Of a stretch of 64,000 nt of DNA, positions 27,471-37,108 are shown in pieces. Numbering within the stretch: position 1 is the stretch's first letter; the number at the start of each line of letters is the position of its first letter. Made by a program: the position numbers and the translations under genes. Location: positions 1,488,001-1,552,000 of the forward strand of contig NC_014121.1 in NCBI RefSeq assembly GCF_000025565.1, written 5' to 3'. A model generated the notes under the pieces. That model did no database searches. It was given only the letters and a program-made list of their open reading frames with translations, and was not told where the DNA came from. The stretch comes from Enterobacter cloacae subsp. cloacae ATCC 13047 (GTDB taxonomy: Bacteria; Pseudomonadota; Gammaproteobacteria; Enterobacterales; Enterobacteriaceae).

Positions 27471-28052
27471 ATGGCGGTTCAGACTAAAGTAGTACGCCTA
27501 ATTATGGCAGGCGCTGTGGCCATAGCACTGAGCGGATGCGTTTCCGTTCCTGATGCGATTAAGGGCAGTAGCCCTACGCCACAGCAGGATCTGGTTCGCG
27601 TGATGAATGCCCCTGAGCTTTACGTCGGTCAGGAAGCGCGCTTCGGCGGGAAGGTGATTGAGGTGCAAAACCAGCAGGGGAAAACCCGGCTGGAGATCGC
27701 CACCGTGCCACTGGATAGCGGCGCGCGGCCGATCCTCGGCGAAACCTCGCGCGGGCGCATTTTTGCCGATGTCAGCGGCTTCCTCGACCCGGTTGATTTC
27801 CGTGGACAGCTGGTGACCGTCGTCGGGCCGATTACCGGCACGACACAGGGCAAAATCGGCACAACGCCTTACAAATTTATGACCATGCAGGTTAACGGCT
27901 ACAAACGCTGGCGGCTGACACAGCAGGTGATCATGCCGCCTCAGCCTGTCGATCCGTGGATGTGGGGCCCACACCCGTATCGTTACGGCTACCCCGGCTG
28001 GGGCTGGTATAACCCAGGCCCGGCGCAGGTACAGACGATCGTTACTGAGTAA
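27471..28052 (+). CDS. yeaY: Slp-family outer-membrane lipoprotein YeaY
   Basis: A 193-residue lipoprotein of the Slp (starvation lipoprotein) family, resembling E. coli YeaY. The signal peptide ends in lipobox LSGC, with lipidated Cys23. Val24 rather than Asp at +2 predicts sorting to the outer membrane. The C-terminus is rich in Pro, Tyr, Trp and Gly. Its role is unknown; Slp relatives help acid and stress survival. It is followed by a strong terminator. Confidence 0.92.
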   Translation: MAVQTKVVRLIMAGAVAIALSGCVSVPDAIKGSSPTPQQDLVRVMNAPELYVGQEARFGGKVIEVQNQQGKTRLEIATVPLDSGARPILGETSRGRIFADVSGFLDPVDFRGQLVTVVGPITGTTQGKIGTTPYKFMTMQVNGYKRWRLTQQVIMPPQPVDPWMWGPHPYRYGYPGWGWYNPGPAQVQTIVTE

Positions 28053-28072
28053 CTTACTGTTATTGTTAGAAA

Positions 28073-28107
28073 AGAGACAGCGGCTCAGCCGCTGTCTCTG
28101 TTTTTTT
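28073..28107 (+). terminator. Rho-independent terminator after yeaY
   Basis: The perfect 12-bp stem AGAGACAGCGGC/GCCGCTGTCTCT has a three-base loop and seven T beyond. Confidence 0.9.
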
Positions 28108-28167
28108 ACGGCTAAAACGAAAAAAAAGAGTGACGCGCTTCGCAACCTTAAATCTGGGCAATTAATA

Positions 28168-28192
28168 AACTGGTACGCTGAGTTAATATAAT
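28168..28192 (+). promoter_or_regulatory. FadR operator and -10 of fadD
   Basis: AACTGGTACGCTGAGTT (28168-28184) matches the FadR operator type seen at E. coli fadD. TATAAT (28187-28192) follows at once, so bound FadR would block the promoter until long-chain acyl-CoA releases it. The fadR gene itself lies at 37.1 kb. Confidence 0.68.
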
Positions 28193-28255
28193 GTTAACAA
28201 ACTGTTTATTATCGGGGTTGTGATGACGACGAACACTCAATTCAGAGGTGATGCA

Positions 28256-29941
28256 TTGAACAAGGTTTGGCTTAACCGTTATCCCGCAGATGTGCCTGCG
28301 GAGATCAATCCTGACCGTTATCAATCCCTGGTTGAATTATTTGAACACTCGGTAAGGCGTTACGCCGATCAGCCCGCGTTTATCAATATGGGTGAGGTGA
28401 TGACGTTCCGTAAGCTTGAGGAGCGGAGTCGGGCGTTCGCGGCCTATTTGCAGGAAGGGCTGGGGCTGCAAAAAGGGGATCGCGTCGCGCTGATGATGCC
28501 GAACCTGCTGCAATACCCGGTCGCGTTGTTTGGTATCCTGCGGGCCGGGATGATTGTCGTCAACGTCAACCCGCTCTACACCCCACGTGAGCTGGAGCAT
28601 CAGCTGAACGACAGCGGCGCGACCGCAATTGTGATCGTCTCAAACTTTGCCCACACGCTGGAGAAAGTGGTCGACAGAACCCAGGTGAAACACGTCATCC
28701 TGACGCGCATGGGGGATCAGCTCTCCACCGCCAAGGGCACGCTGGTTAACTTTGTCGTCAAATACATTAAACGTCTGGTACCGAAATACCATCTGCCGGA
28801 TGCCATCTCCTTCCGCCGCGCGCTGCATGCCGGGTATCGTATGCAATACGTCAAACCGGAAGTGGTGTCAGAGGATCTTGCGTTCCTGCAGTACACCGGT
28901 GGCACTACCGGCGTGGCCAAAGGCGCCATGCTGACTCACCGCAATATGCTGGCGAACCTTGAGCAGGTGAATGCGACCTACGGGCCGCTGCTGCATCCGG
29001 GCAAAGAGGTGGTCATCACCGCGCTTCCGCTTTATCACATTTTTGCGCTGACCATGAACTGCCTGCTGTTTATTGAGCTGGGCGGTCAGAACGTGCTGAT
29101 CACCAACCCACGCGACATTCCGGGGCTGGTTAAAGAGCTGGCGAAGTACCCGTTCACCGCCATGACCGGGGTCAATACCCTGTTTAACGCGCTGCTTAAT
29201 AACAAAGAGTTCCAGCAGCTTGATTTCTCCACGCTGCACCTCTCTGCGGGCGGCGGAATGTCGGTTCAGCAGGCGGTGGCCGAGCGCTGGGTGAAACTCA
29301 CCGGCCAGTATTTACTCGAAGGCTATGGCCTGACCGAATGCGCCCCTCTGGTCAGCGTCAATCCGCATGATATCGACTACCACAGCGGCAGTATCGGCCT
29401 GCCCGTACCGTCGACGGAAGCCAAACTGGTGGATGATGACGACAACGAAGTTGCACCGGGCGAGCCGGGTGAACTGTGCGTTAAAGGGCCACAGGTGATG
29501 CTGGGCTACTGGCAGCGTCCTGATGCCACCGACGAAATCATCAAAGACGGCTGGCTACACACCGGTGATATCGCGGTGATGGACGAAGAGGGCTTCCTGC
29601 GCATTGTCGATCGTAAGAAAGACATGATCCTCGTCTCCGGATTTAACGTCTATCCGAATGAGATCGAAGATGTGGTGATGCAGCATAGCGGCGTGCTTGA
29701 AGTTGCCACGGTTGGCGTACCTTCCGGCAGCAGCGGCGAGGCAGTGAAGATTTTTGTGGTGAAGAAAAACGCCTCTCTTACCGAGGAGGAGCTCATCACG
29801 TTCTGCCGCCGTCAGCTCACCGGCTATAAAGTGCCGAAGCTGGTGGAGTTCCGCGATGAGCTGCCGAAATCGAACGTCGGGAAGATATTACGACGAGAAT
29901 TACGTGACGAAGCCCGTGCCAAAGTGGACAATAAGGCCTGA
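28256..29941 (+). CDS. fadD: Long-chain fatty-acid-CoA ligase FadD (TTG start)
   Basis: FadD activates incoming long-chain fatty acids to acyl-CoA with ATP at the inner membrane, driving uptake through FadL and feeding beta-oxidation. TTG at 28256 gives 561 residues as in E. coli FadD and has GAGGTG about five bases upstream; an upstream in-frame start at 28220 would add 12 non-conserved residues. The ATP/AMP motif [12 protein letters not shown] (about 212-223), GYGLTE and the FACS motif (DGWLHTGD through IVDRKKDMI) are intact. A FadR operator overlaps its promoter. Confidence 0.96.
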   Translation: MNKVWLNRYPADVPAEINPDRYQSLVELFEHSVRRYADQPAFINMGEVMTFRKLEERSRAFAAYLQEGLGLQKGDRVALMMPNLLQYPVALFGILRAGMIVVNVNPLYTPRELEHQLNDSGATAIVIVSNFAHTLEKVVDRTQVKHVILTRMGDQLSTAKGTLVNFVVKYIKRLVPKYHLPDAISFRRALHAGYRMQYVKPEVVSEDLAFLQYTGGTTGVAKGAMLTHRNMLANLEQVNATYGPLLHPGKEVVITALPLYHIFALTMNCLLFIELGGQNVLITNPRDIPGLVKELAKYPFTAMTGVNTLFNALLNNKEFQQLDFSTLHLSAGGGMSVQQAVAERWVKLTGQYLLEGYGLTECAPLVSVNPHDIDYHSGSIGLPVPSTEAKLVDDDDNEVAPGEPGELCVKGPQVMLGYWQRPDATDEIIKDGWLHTGDIAVMDEEGFLRIVDRKKDMILVSGFNVYPNEIEDVVMQHSGVLEVATVGVPSGSSGEAVKIFVVKKNASLTEEELITFCRRQLTGYKVPKLVEFRDELPKSNVGKILRRELRDEARAKVDNKA

Positions 29942-29961
29942 GCTTCATGCTAATCGCCCAG

Positions 29962-29985
29962 ACGCCGGTTTAGCCGGCGTTTTTT
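29962..29985 (+). terminator. Terminator between fadD and rnd
   Basis: The stem ACGCCGG/CCGGCGT with a five-base loop is followed by six T, ending 27 bases before the rnd start. Rnd synthesis in E. coli depends on a U-rich run in its leader, which may be this same T tract. Confidence 0.82.
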
Positions 29986-30012
29986 ATGGGCGCAAACAAA
30001 AGAGAAACCGTT

Positions 30013-31140
30013 TTGAATTACCAGATGATCACGACCAACGACGAGCTGGCTTCGCTGTGCGAAGTGACGCGCGACTTTCCTGCCATCGCCCTGGATACCG
30101 AGTTTGTCCGTACCCGGACGTATTATCCGCAGTTGGGTTTGATTCAGATGTACGACGGCAAACACGTGTCGCTGATTGACCCGCTCGGCATTACCGACTG
30201 GACGCCGATGCGTGACCTGCTGCTTGATACTGCGGTCACCAAATACCTGCACGCAGGCAGTGAAGATCTGGAAGTCTTTCTGAATACGTTTGGCATCATG
30301 CCGCAGCCGCTGATTGACACGCAGATCCTCGCCGCGTTCAGCAATCGTCCGCTTTCATGGGGCTTTGCCGCCATGGTTGAGGAGTACACCGGCCTGACCC
30401 TGGATAAAAGTGAATCCCGTACCGACTGGCTGGCGCGCCCGCTCACAGAGCGTCAGCTGGATTACGCTGCAGCAGATGTGTTTTACCTGCTGCCGATTGC
30501 CGGACAACTGATGAAAGAGGCAGAAGCCTCCGGCTGGCTGCCTGCTGCTCTGGATGAGTGCCGCATGACGCAGCAGCGTCGTCAGGAAATCGCTGACCCG
30601 AAAGAGGCCTGGCGCGATATCAGCAACGCGTGGCAGCTGCGTACGCGTCAGCTGGCCTGTCTGCAATTATTAGCCGACTGGCGCCTGCGTAAAGCGCGCG
30701 AACGCGATTTGGCCGTTAACTTTGTGGTACGCGAAGAGCACCTGTGGGCGGTCGCACGCTATATGCCAGGCAGCATGGGTGAGCTGGACAGCATTGGGCT
30801 TTCAGGCAGCGAAATCCGCTTTCACGGAAAAACGCTGCTCGCGCTGGTGGCCAAAGCGCAGCAGATACCGGATGACGCACTGCCAGAGCCTCTGCTGAAT
30901 CTGATGGATATGCCGGGCTATCGCAAAGCGTTTAAAGATATTAAAGCGCTGGTGCAGGCTGTGGCGGCAGAAAGCAAACTGAGTGCGGAATTGCTGGCAT
31001 CACGTCGTCAGATAAACCAGCTTTTGAACTGGCACTGGAAGCTGAAACCGCAGAATGGCTTACCGGAAATGATGGCGGGCTGGCGCGGGGAATTGATGGC
31101 CGATCGCCTGAATACGTTGCTGGAAGGGTATCCACGATAA
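30013..31140 (+). CDS. rnd: Ribonuclease D (TTG start)
   Basis: RNase D is a 3'-5' exoribonuclease that trims tRNA precursors and other stable RNAs. TTG at 30013 gives 375 residues (LNYQMITTN onward), identical in length to E. coli Rnd, which also uses UUG; the in-frame upstream start at 29986 is not conserved. The DEDD exonuclease domain (about 1-170) has DTEFVRTRTY and HAGSEDLEV, and YAAADVFYLL supplies the last acidic residue. Two HRDC domains follow (about 210-290 and 295-370). Confidence 0.95.
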   Translation: MNYQMITTNDELASLCEVTRDFPAIALDTEFVRTRTYYPQLGLIQMYDGKHVSLIDPLGITDWTPMRDLLLDTAVTKYLHAGSEDLEVFLNTFGIMPQPLIDTQILAAFSNRPLSWGFAAMVEEYTGLTLDKSESRTDWLARPLTERQLDYAAADVFYLLPIAGQLMKEAEASGWLPAALDECRMTQQRRQEIADPKEAWRDISNAWQLRTRQLACLQLLADWRLRKARERDLAVNFVVREEHLWAVARYMPGSMGELDSIGLSGSEIRFHGKTLLALVAKAQQIPDDALPEPLLNLMDMPGYRKAFKDIKALVQAVAAESKLSAELLASRRQINQLLNWHWKLKPQNGLPEMMAGWRGELMADRLNTLLEGYPR

Positions 31141-31142
31141 TC

Positions 31143-31171
31143 AATATGCCGGGCGATATACCCGGCATATT
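31143..31171. terminator. Hairpin between rnd and minE
   Basis: The perfect 11-bp stem AATATGCCGGG/CCCGGCATATT with a seven-base loop lies two bases after the rnd stop. It has no long T tract and sits against a REP-like element, in the convergent gap between rnd and minE. Confidence 0.5.
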
Positions 31172-31203
31172 CCCCCGGTGGCGCTGCGCTTACCGGGGCT
31201 ACG
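31172..31203. repeat. REP-like palindromic element 1
   Basis: CCCCGGT-(GGCGCTGCGCTT)-ACCGGGG is a hairpin of the enterobacterial REP type, with the GGCGCT...GCTTACCGGG core shared with elements at 37.86, 42.15, 49.12 and 56.32 kb. It lies between convergent genes. Confidence 0.7.
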
Positions 31204-31213
31204 AAATCAAAAA

Positions 31214-31483
31214 CTACGGACGCGACTCTTCCGCTTCCGGGAGCGTAACGTTCAGCTCCAGAATCGAAATATCCCCGTCTTTTTGCTCCAGCTGCACGGT
31301 GACCATCTCCGGGTCAATCTGCACATATTTGCAGATCACTTCCAGGATGTCCTTGCGCAGCTGCGGCAGGTAGTGAGGCTCGGCGTCGCTACGACGACGC
31401 TCTGCAACGATGATTTGCAGTCGTTCTTTTGCGATGTTGGCGGTGTTCTTTTTCCGCGAGAGAAAAAAGTCCAGTAATGCCAT
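31214..31483 (-). CDS. minE: Division-site topological factor MinE
   Basis: MinE drives pole-to-pole oscillation of MinCD by stimulating MinD ATPase at the membrane, so that the division ring forms only at mid-cell. It has 89 residues. The first 83 or so are essentially identical to E. coli, with a membrane-targeting and anti-MinCD N-terminus ([20 protein letters not shown]) and the topological specificity domain. The last few residues (ESRP) differ from E. coli. It lies three bases after minD. Confidence 0.97.
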   Translation of the reverse strand: MALLDFFLSRKKNTANIAKERLQIIVAERRRSDAEPHYLPQLRKDILEVICKYVQIDPEMVTVQLEQKDGDISILELNVTLPEAEESRP

Positions 31484-31486
31484 AAC

Positions 31487-32299
31487 TTATCCTCCGAACA
31501 GGCGTTTGAGGAAACCTTTCTTCTCTTCTTCAATGAAGCGGAAAGGACGTTCTTCTCCCAGCAGACGGTCAACCGTATCCGCATACGCTTTACCGGCATC
31601 TGCTGTTGTATCAAGGATCACTGGCTCGCCCTGGTTAGAGGCGCGCAGCACGGACTGGTCTTCCGGGATGACGCCCACCAGTTTAATGCGCAGGATCTCC
31701 AGCACGTCTTCCATGCTCAGCATGTCACCTTTGTTTACGCGGCCCGGGTTATAGCGGGTCAGCAGCAGGTGCTCTTTAATCGGATCTTCGCCATTTTCCG
31801 CACGGCGGGATTTGGATGCGAGGATCCCGAGAATGCGGTCAGAGTCACGGACGGATGACACTTCAGGGTTCGTGGTGATGATCGCTTCATCAGCGAAGTA
31901 GAGCGCCATCAGGGCACCGGTTTCGATACCGGCAGGGGAGTCACAGACAATGAAGTCGAACTCCATTTTTTTCAGCTCATCGAGCACCTTTTCAACCCCT
32001 TCGCGGGTCAGGGCGTCTTTGTCACGCGTCTGAGAGGCCGGGAGGATATAAAGGTTCTCGGTGCGCTTGTCTTTAATCAGCGCCTGGTTAAGGGTGGCAT
32101 CGCCCTGAATCACGTTTACGAAGTCATACACGACGCGACGTTCACAACCCATAATCAGGTCGAGGTTACGCAGACCGATATCGAAATCGATAACGACGGT
32201 TTTCTTTCCCTTCTGGGCCAAACCAGTAGCGATGGCCGCGCTGGAGGTGGTCTTGCCAACGCCTCCTTTACCCGAAGTAACAACAATAATGCGTGCCAT
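31487..32299 (-). CDS. minD: Septum-site ATPase MinD
   Basis: MinD is a membrane-associated ParA-type ATPase that recruits MinC and oscillates with MinE. It has 270 residues, with the deviant Walker A KGGVGKT (10-16) and the C-terminal amphipathic membrane-targeting helix (FIEEEKKGFLKRLFGG) at the very end. Conservation with E. coli is near complete. It is the middle gene of minCDE. Confidence 0.98.
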   Translation of the reverse strand: MARIIVVTSGKGGVGKTTSSAAIATGLAQKGKKTVVIDFDIGLRNLDLIMGCERRVVYDFVNVIQGDATLNQALIKDKRTENLYILPASQTRDKDALTREGVEKVLDELKKMEFDFIVCDSPAGIETGALMALYFADEAIITTNPEVSSVRDSDRILGILASKSRRAENGEDPIKEHLLLTRYNPGRVNKGDMLSMEDVLEILRIKLVGVIPEDQSVLRASNQGEPVILDTTADAGKAYADTVDRLLGEERPFRFIEEEKKGFLKRLFGG

Positions 32300-32322
32300 A
32301 GAAATTCCTTGTTAAAAAGGGA

Positions 32323-33030
32323 TCAATTCAACGGTTGAACGGTCAACGCGTCGTCTGCCAGTCGCAGACGAGCCGCTTTGCCATAAAATTCGGCTGGGAT
32401 CTTGTCGCTCAGCCAATATTCACCTGCGATGGACACCAGTTCCGCAGTCAGGTGAGTACAAAATATTTGTGCGTCCCGATCGCCACTCGCCCCGGCGAGT
32501 GCACGCCCACGCATCATACCGTAAACGTGAATATTGCCATCTGCAATCAGCTCAGCGCCAGCGCTGACGTGGCTTGTAACAATTAGATCACAGTTTGGTG
32601 CATAAATGCGCTGTCCGGAACGAACCGGCACATCAATCATTCGCGTTTTTGTGAGGGCGGTAACGTTTTGTACCGCAGGTGGGGGCGTTTCAACGGCAAC
32701 GGGGGCCGCACGTAGGGCTTTTTCTTTGCCTTCGTTCAGAAGAGGCAGTCCCGCACGGTCGATTTCCGCTTTCAGCTCAGTATCTTTACAGCCACTGATG
32801 CCCACAATGCGCAGACCGGTAGAGGAGACGGCCTGCTGGAGTTGTTTCCAGTTAACCGGGGATTCCAGACCGCTGACATTGATAACAACAGGGGCGTGTT
32901 TCAGAAAGGCGGGAGCCTGAGCGATTTTGTCTTCTAACGCCTGACGAATAACCTCGGGTTTTGCATCATGCAAATGTACCACTGATAAGGTGAAGCTACT
33001 GCCTTTAAGCTCGATGGGCGTGTTTGACAT
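32323..33030 (-). CDS. minC: FtsZ-ring inhibitor MinC
   Basis: MinC, held at the membrane by MinD, blocks FtsZ polymer assembly near the poles. ATG 33030 (MSNTPIEL) gives 235 residues against 231 in E. coli; the longer open frame upstream is intergenic sequence. The N-terminal FtsZ-inhibiting domain (about 1-105) and the C-terminal beta-helix domain (about 130-235, [10 protein letters not shown] onward) are joined by a variable Ala/Pro-rich linker, where the extra residues fall. It is the first gene of minCDE and divergent from ycgL. Confidence 0.96.
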   Translation of the reverse strand: MSNTPIELKGSSFTLSVVHLHDAKPEVIRQALEDKIAQAPAFLKHAPVVINVSGLESPVNWKQLQQAVSSTGLRIVGISGCKDTELKAEIDRAGLPLLNEGKEKALRAAPVAVETPPPAVQNVTALTKTRMIDVPVRSGQRIYAPNCDLIVTSHVSAGAELIADGNIHVYGMMRGRALAGASGDRDAQIFCTHLTAELVSIAGEYWLSDKIPAEFYGKAARLRLADDALTVQPLN

Positions 33031-33153
33031 CCTGGCCTTACTCAATTTGCTATTAACCGCAACCACTCGCTGCGATATTCCGAAGAGTATCAGGCATGTT
33101 ATAGTCAGGAGTATATTGAGGCAAGCAACCACCTATGAATTCAGAGTAAAAAC

Positions 33154-33429
33154 ATGTTTTGTGTGATCTACAGAAGTACAAGCCGCGACCAGACCTATCT
33201 TTATGTCGAAAAGAAAGACGATTTTTCCCGCGTGCCAGAAGAATTAATGAAGAGCTTTGGCCGACCTCAGCTGGCGATGCTGCTGCCGCTCGACGGTCGT
33301 AAGAAACTGGTTAACGCCGATCTGGAAAAAGTTAAAACGGCCTTAACGGAGCAAGGCTATTATTTACAGCTTCCGCCACCTCCCGAGAATTTATTAAAAC
33401 AGCATCTTGAGGCGACCGGTAAAAAATAG
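33154..33429 (+). CDS. ycgL: YcgL-domain protein
   Basis: A small cytosolic protein (91 residues from this ATG) of the UPF0745/YcgL family, of unknown biochemical role. [21 protein letters not shown] and [19 protein letters not shown] are conserved. The ribosome binding site is weak (GAGTAAAAAC). E. coli annotation includes an upstream extension that is not needed for the fold. It precedes ycgM. Confidence 0.9.
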   Translation: MFCVIYRSTSRDQTYLYVEKKDDFSRVPEELMKSFGRPQLAMLLPLDGRKKLVNADLEKVKTALTEQGYYLQLPPPPENLLKQHLEATGKK

Positions 33430-33476
33430 CCTCACCTGTTTTCGGGCATAACACATCAACCGTTTAGGGGTCGACC

Positions 33477-34136
33477 ATGTATCAACATCATAACTGGCAA
33501 GGTGCATTACTGGATTATCCCGTCAGCAAAGTGGTTTGCGTGGGCAGCAACTATGCCAAACACATTCAGGAAATGGGCAGCGCGACGCCAGAAGAGCCGG
33601 TGCTGTTCATTAAGCCGGAAACCGCGCTTTGCGATATCCGCCAGCCGCTGGCACTGCCGCAGGGACTGGGTTCAGTGCATCATGAAGTGGAGCTGGCGGT
33701 GCTGATTGGCGCGACGCTACGCCAGGCCTCCGAAGAGCATGTGCAAAAAGCTATCGCCGGTTACGGCGTGGCGCTGGATCTGACGCTGCGTGAGGTACAG
33801 GGCAAGCTGAAGAAAGCAGGGCAGCCGTGGGAAAAAGCCAAAGGCTTTGATAATGCCTGCCCGATCTCGGGTTTTGTTCCGGTCGGCGAATTTACCGGCG
33901 ATCCACAGAACACGTCCCTCAGCCTGAAAGTGAACGGTGAGATCCGCCAGCAGGGCACCACGGCAGATATGATCCATAAGATCGTGCCGCTGATTGCCTA
34001 TATGAGCCGCTTCTTTACCCTTAAGCCGGGTGATGTGATCCTGACCGGTACGCCAGAAGGTGTCGGCCCTCTTAAAGGTGGAGACGAACTGGACGTGAGC
34101 TTTAACGGCCTGTCACTGAAAACCCGCGTGCTGTAA
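33477..34136 (+). CDS. ycgM: FAH-family hydrolase YcgM
   Basis: A 219-residue cytosolic enzyme of the fumarylacetoacetate hydrolase family, related to acylpyruvase FAHD1 and fumarylpyruvate hydrolases. The metal-binding acidic residues are in the VHHEVELAVLIG region (about 63-74) and in YGVALDLTLRE (about 98-108). The physiological substrate in enterobacteria is not established. It shares direction with ycgL and ycgN and is followed by a GC-rich hairpin. Confidence 0.93.
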   Translation: MYQHHNWQGALLDYPVSKVVCVGSNYAKHIQEMGSATPEEPVLFIKPETALCDIRQPLALPQGLGSVHHEVELAVLIGATLRQASEEHVQKAIAGYGVALDLTLREVQGKLKKAGQPWEKAKGFDNACPISGFVPVGEFTGDPQNTSLSLKVNGEIRQQGTTADMIHKIVPLIAYMSRFFTLKPGDVILTGTPEGVGPLKGGDELDVSFNGLSLKTRVL

Positions 34137-34141
34137 ACGCA

Positions 34142-34167
34142 TTTTGCCGCCCCTCAGGGCGGCAAAA
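34142..34167 (+). terminator. Hairpin after ycgM
   Basis: A perfect 11-bp stem TTTTGCCGCCC/GGGCGGCAAAA with a CTCA loop. There is no T tract downstream on the plus strand, so it may act as an mRNA 3' stabiliser rather than a full terminator. Confidence 0.45.
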
Positions 34168-34228
34168 CTTGCATCAACGTGCCAGACTCGTTATAAGGTG
34201 CGCTTTCTTTTGACGTGTGGACATTCTG

Positions 34229-34669
34229 ATGAACGACATCCCTTTCTGGCAACGCAAAACTCTCGACGAAATGACAGACGTGGAGTGGGAGTCGTTATGT
34301 GACGGCTGCGGGCAGTGCTGCCTGCATAAGCTCATGGATGAAGACACTGATGAAATCTATTTCACCAACGTTGCCTGTAAGCAGTTAAACATCAAAACCT
34401 GCCAGTGTCGCAACTACGAGCGCCGCTTCGAGTTCGAGCCGGACTGCATTAAGCTCACCCGTGAGAACCTGCCGACGTTTGAATGGCTGCCGCATACCTG
34501 CGCGTATCGCCTGCTGGCGGAAGGGAAGGATCTGCCGACATGGCACCCCTTGCTGACTGGCTCTAAAGCGGCCATGCACGGCGAGCGTATTTCGGTGCGC
34601 CACATCGCGGTGAAAGAGTCCGAGGTGCGGGACTGGGAAGACCACATTATGAATCACCCGACCCGGTGA
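34229..34669 (+). CDS. ycgN: UPF0260 cysteine-rich protein YcgN
   Basis: A 146-residue protein matching E. coli YcgN, probably metal-binding. The family signature [12 protein letters not shown] (near 25-36) and further cysteines in ACKQ, CQCRNY and PDCIKL resemble the YkgJ-type zinc/iron cluster motif. Function is unknown. ATG 34229 is chosen; GTG at 34217 would add four residues, and neither has a strong ribosome binding site. In K-12, hlyE and umuDC follow; here a terminator and dsbB follow directly. Confidence 0.9.
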   Translation: MNDIPFWQRKTLDEMTDVEWESLCDGCGQCCLHKLMDEDTDEIYFTNVACKQLNIKTCQCRNYERRFEFEPDCIKLTRENLPTFEWLPHTCAYRLLAEGKDLPTWHPLLTGSKAAMHGERISVRHIAVKESEVRDWEDHIMNHPTR

Positions 34670-34674
34670 TAAAT

Positions 34675-34698
34675 AAAAACCCGCCGAGGCGGGTTTTT
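34675..34698 (+). terminator. Rho-independent terminator after ycgN
   Basis: The stem AAAAACCCGC/GCGGGTTTTT with a CGAG loop has A and T tracts on opposite sides and sits five bases past the stop. Confidence 0.85.
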
Positions 34699-34716
34699 AT
34701 TGGGGTGCGGCCTGAT

Positions 34717-34750
34717 GCCCTCACCCCAACCCTCTCCCACGGGAGAGGGC
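34717..34750. repeat. CCTCTCCC hairpin repeat
   Basis: CCCTCTCCC-AC-GGGAGAGGG, preceded by CCCTCACCCCAA, is a short dispersed hairpin common between genes in enteric chromosomes. It lies between the ycgN terminator and the dsbB terminator. Confidence 0.6.
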
Positions 34751-34760
34751 GCAAAAACTA

Positions 34761-34786
34761 AAAACGGCAACTATCGTTGCCGTTTT
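34761..34786 (-). terminator. Terminator of dsbB
   Basis: The perfect 11-bp stem AAAACGGCAAC/GTTGCCGTTTT with a four-base loop continues on the minus strand into TTTTTAGTTTTT. It follows the dsbB stop by four bases. Confidence 0.82.
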
Positions 34787-34790
34787 GCTT

Positions 34791-35321
34791 TCACCTTCCG
34801 AACAGATCGCGCTTCTTCGGCTTAAACGGCTGAGCAATTAGCACCAGCAGCGCGACCACGAAGTAGGCCACAAAAATGCCCACCAGCCACTGCGGCATCT
34901 CCAGCGACAGGAATTCCCACTGACGTACAGAGCAGTCACCGGAGGCGACAAACACCTGCGGCAGCCATTTATCCAGCGGCAACCAGCTCGGGAAGCGGGC
35001 TGCGAAATCACAGGTCATGAACGGCGACGGGTGCAGTTGCATCATAGTGTGCTGCCAGGAAAGCTCAATCCCTTTCCAGGCGCTGTACAGCCAGACCGCG
35101 ATAGCGACGTAGCGGAGCGGTGTTTTTGGTGCAATTGCACCCAACAGACCCGCACCCATGACGCCGAACAGCGCGCAGCGCTCGTAGATACAGAGCACGC
35201 AGGGTTTGAGTCCCATCACATGCTGGAACCACAGCGCGACCATTTCCAGCGCAAAGGCGGTCAGGGCCATTAACAACCATGCTCCGCGACCGCGGGAGCA
35301 CTGGTTTAAAAATCTCAACAT
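34791..35321 (-). CDS. dsbB: Disulphide-bond oxidoreductase DsbB
   Basis: DsbB is a four-helix inner-membrane protein that reoxidises periplasmic DsbA and passes the electrons to quinone. The start at 35321 (MLRFLNQCS) gives 176 residues as in E. coli. The catalytic pairs are Cys41-Val-Leu-Cys44 in the first periplasmic loop and Cys104/Cys130 in the second. The quinone-site Arg is in [10 protein letters not shown]. It supports folding of other products here, such as trehalase and the CSS domain of PdeD. Confidence 0.96.
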   Translation of the reverse strand: MLRFLNQCSRGRGAWLLMALTAFALEMVALWFQHVMGLKPCVLCIYERCALFGVMGAGLLGAIAPKTPLRYVAIAVWLYSAWKGIELSWQHTMMQLHPSPFMTCDFAARFPSWLPLDKWLPQVFVASGDCSVRQWEFLSLEMPQWLVGIFVAYFVVALLVLIAQPFKPKKRDLFGR

Positions 35322-35367
35322 AATCATTTCCCTGGAACATGCTTAGAAAGCGCAGTGTAAACGAATT

Positions 35368-36909
35368 TTAATGCGCCGCAAGTATACCCGCTTGTATCAG
35401 CCATTGCGTACAGGGAATGAGGGTAATTTTGACGCAAAGCAATCCCACAATGGTGAGCACCAGCGTATAGGGCAGCGCCATCCAGACCATCTTTCCATAA
35501 GAAAGACGTATGAGTGGCGCGAGGGCCGAGGTCAGCAGGAACAGGAAAGCGGCCTGTCCGTTTGGCGTCGCCACCGACGGCAGGTTGGTGCCGGTATTAA
35601 TGGCAACCGCCAGCAGCTCGAACTGCCCGGCGTTGATAATGCCTTCTTCCATCGCCGCTTTGGCTTCATTGATGTAGACCGTGCCGACAAAAACGTTATC
35701 GGAGATGGACGACAGCAGGCCGTTGAAGAGATAGAAGAGCGACAGCTGCGCGTCGGGCGCCGCCTGCAGTACAAAAGTAATAATCGGGGCGAACAGGTGT
35801 TGGTCGATAATCACCGCCACCACCGCAAAGAAGACCGCCAGCAGCGCGGTAAACGGCAGGGCTTCGGTAAAGGCTTTACCGATAGCATGTTCATCCGTTA
35901 CCCCGCTAAAAGTCGTCGCAAGAATAATAACCGAAAGACCAATCAGCCCGACTTCGGCAAGATGGAAAGCCAGCGCGACGATAAGCCAGAGACCGATGAT
36001 CCCCTGCGCAATCAGACGCAGCGTCTCCTGGCGCGTGCGCTGCGTACGGTTCTGCTCGTCAAATTTATGCAGCTCTTTGCGAACTGGCTCAGGCAACTGC
36101 GCACCGTAGCCGAAAACGTTGAATTTCTCGACCAGGATACAGGTCGCTAACCCGCAGACGAACACGGGCAGGCTGACCGGGGCCATGCGCAGGAAAAACT
36201 CGCCGAAATGCCACTCAGCCGCTTTGGCGATGATCAGGTTTTGCGGTTCACCAACCATGGTCATCACGCCACCTAATGCGGTACCGACGCCCGCGTGCAT
36301 CATCAGGCTGCGCAGAAACGCGCGGAACTGTTCCAGCACCTCACGGTTATGCGCCTCGACGTGGCTGTCGTCCTGCAAATCCTCGCCCGGACGGGACGAT
36401 GCCACGCGGTGATAAATGCCGTAAAACCCGACGGCAACGCTGATGACCACCGCCACGACGGTTAGTGCATCCAGGAAGGCCGAAAGAAATGCGGCAGCAA
36501 GGCAGAACGCCAGCGACAGCATCGTTTTAGACGGAATGCTGAGCAACAGGCGGGTGAAGATAAACAGCAGCAGCTGTTTCATAAAGTAGATACCGGCCAC
36601 CATGAAGATCAGTAGCAGAAGCACTTCAAGGTTGGATGCCAGCTCGGCTTTGACATGCTCTGCGCTCGTCATACCGATAACCACGGCTTCAAAAGCCAGC
36701 AAACCACCCGGCAGCAGGGGATAACATTTCAGCGCCATGGCCAGGGTGAAGATAAACTCCGCCACCAGCAGCCACCCGGCGACGAACGGAGTGATACTAA
36801 AAATAATGGGATTAACAATCAGGAAAACCAGAAGTATCAGTTTGTACCAGTCAGGAGACTGGCCTAAAAAAATTGCGCCACAGCGCGCGCCCAAAAGAAA
36901 TTTCCACAA
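35368..36909 (-). CDS. nhaB: Na+/H+ antiporter NhaB, with shifted N-terminal frame
   Basis: NhaB exchanges cytoplasmic Na+ for external H+ and contributes to salt and pH tolerance; it has about 12 membrane segments. From [11 protein letters not shown] onward the 513-residue frame follows E. coli NhaB. The first 14 or so codons do not: the E. coli-like N-terminus ([12 protein letters not shown]) is encoded in another frame from GTG 36906 and meets this frame at a run of seven T (complement of 36866-36872), where six would restore continuity. A TTG at 36909 with AAGGA six bases upstream keeps a full-length product possible. See findings. Confidence 0.85.
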   Translation of the reverse strand: MWKFLLGARCGAIFLGQSPDWYKLILLVFLIVNPIIFSITPFVAGWLLVAEFIFTLAMALKCYPLLPGGLLAFEAVVIGMTSAEHVKAELASNLEVLLLLIFMVAGIYFMKQLLLFIFTRLLLSIPSKTMLSLAFCLAAAFLSAFLDALTVVAVVISVAVGFYGIYHRVASSRPGEDLQDDSHVEAHNREVLEQFRAFLRSLMMHAGVGTALGGVMTMVGEPQNLIIAKAAEWHFGEFFLRMAPVSLPVFVCGLATCILVEKFNVFGYGAQLPEPVRKELHKFDEQNRTQRTRQETLRLIAQGIIGLWLIVALAFHLAEVGLIGLSVIILATTFSGVTDEHAIGKAFTEALPFTALLAVFFAVVAVIIDQHLFAPIITFVLQAAPDAQLSLFYLFNGLLSSISDNVFVGTVYINEAKAAMEEGIINAGQFELLAVAINTGTNLPSVATPNGQAAFLFLLTSALAPLIRLSYGKMVWMALPYTLVLTIVGLLCVKITLIPCTQWLIQAGILAAH

Positions 36910-37108
36910 CAGACGTCCTTCCCCGTCAGGTAAAACAAAACATCAGTATACGCAAAAAACGCGGGGCAGAGGCGGATAAGCGTGTATTGTAAATTTCACG
37001 AAAATAAAACAGCGATCCCTCTTTTCTCTCTTTCACGCGCTACCTGCCACTGCATGCCTCTGGTATGATGAGTGCAATTTGCAAAAGCTGTGTAATGGAA
37101 ATCTCACT

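Noticed and set aside
34142..34167. CRISPR-like or attachment-site palindrome after ycgM
   Set aside because: A single GC-rich hairpin directly after a stop codon; no repeats or spacers around it.
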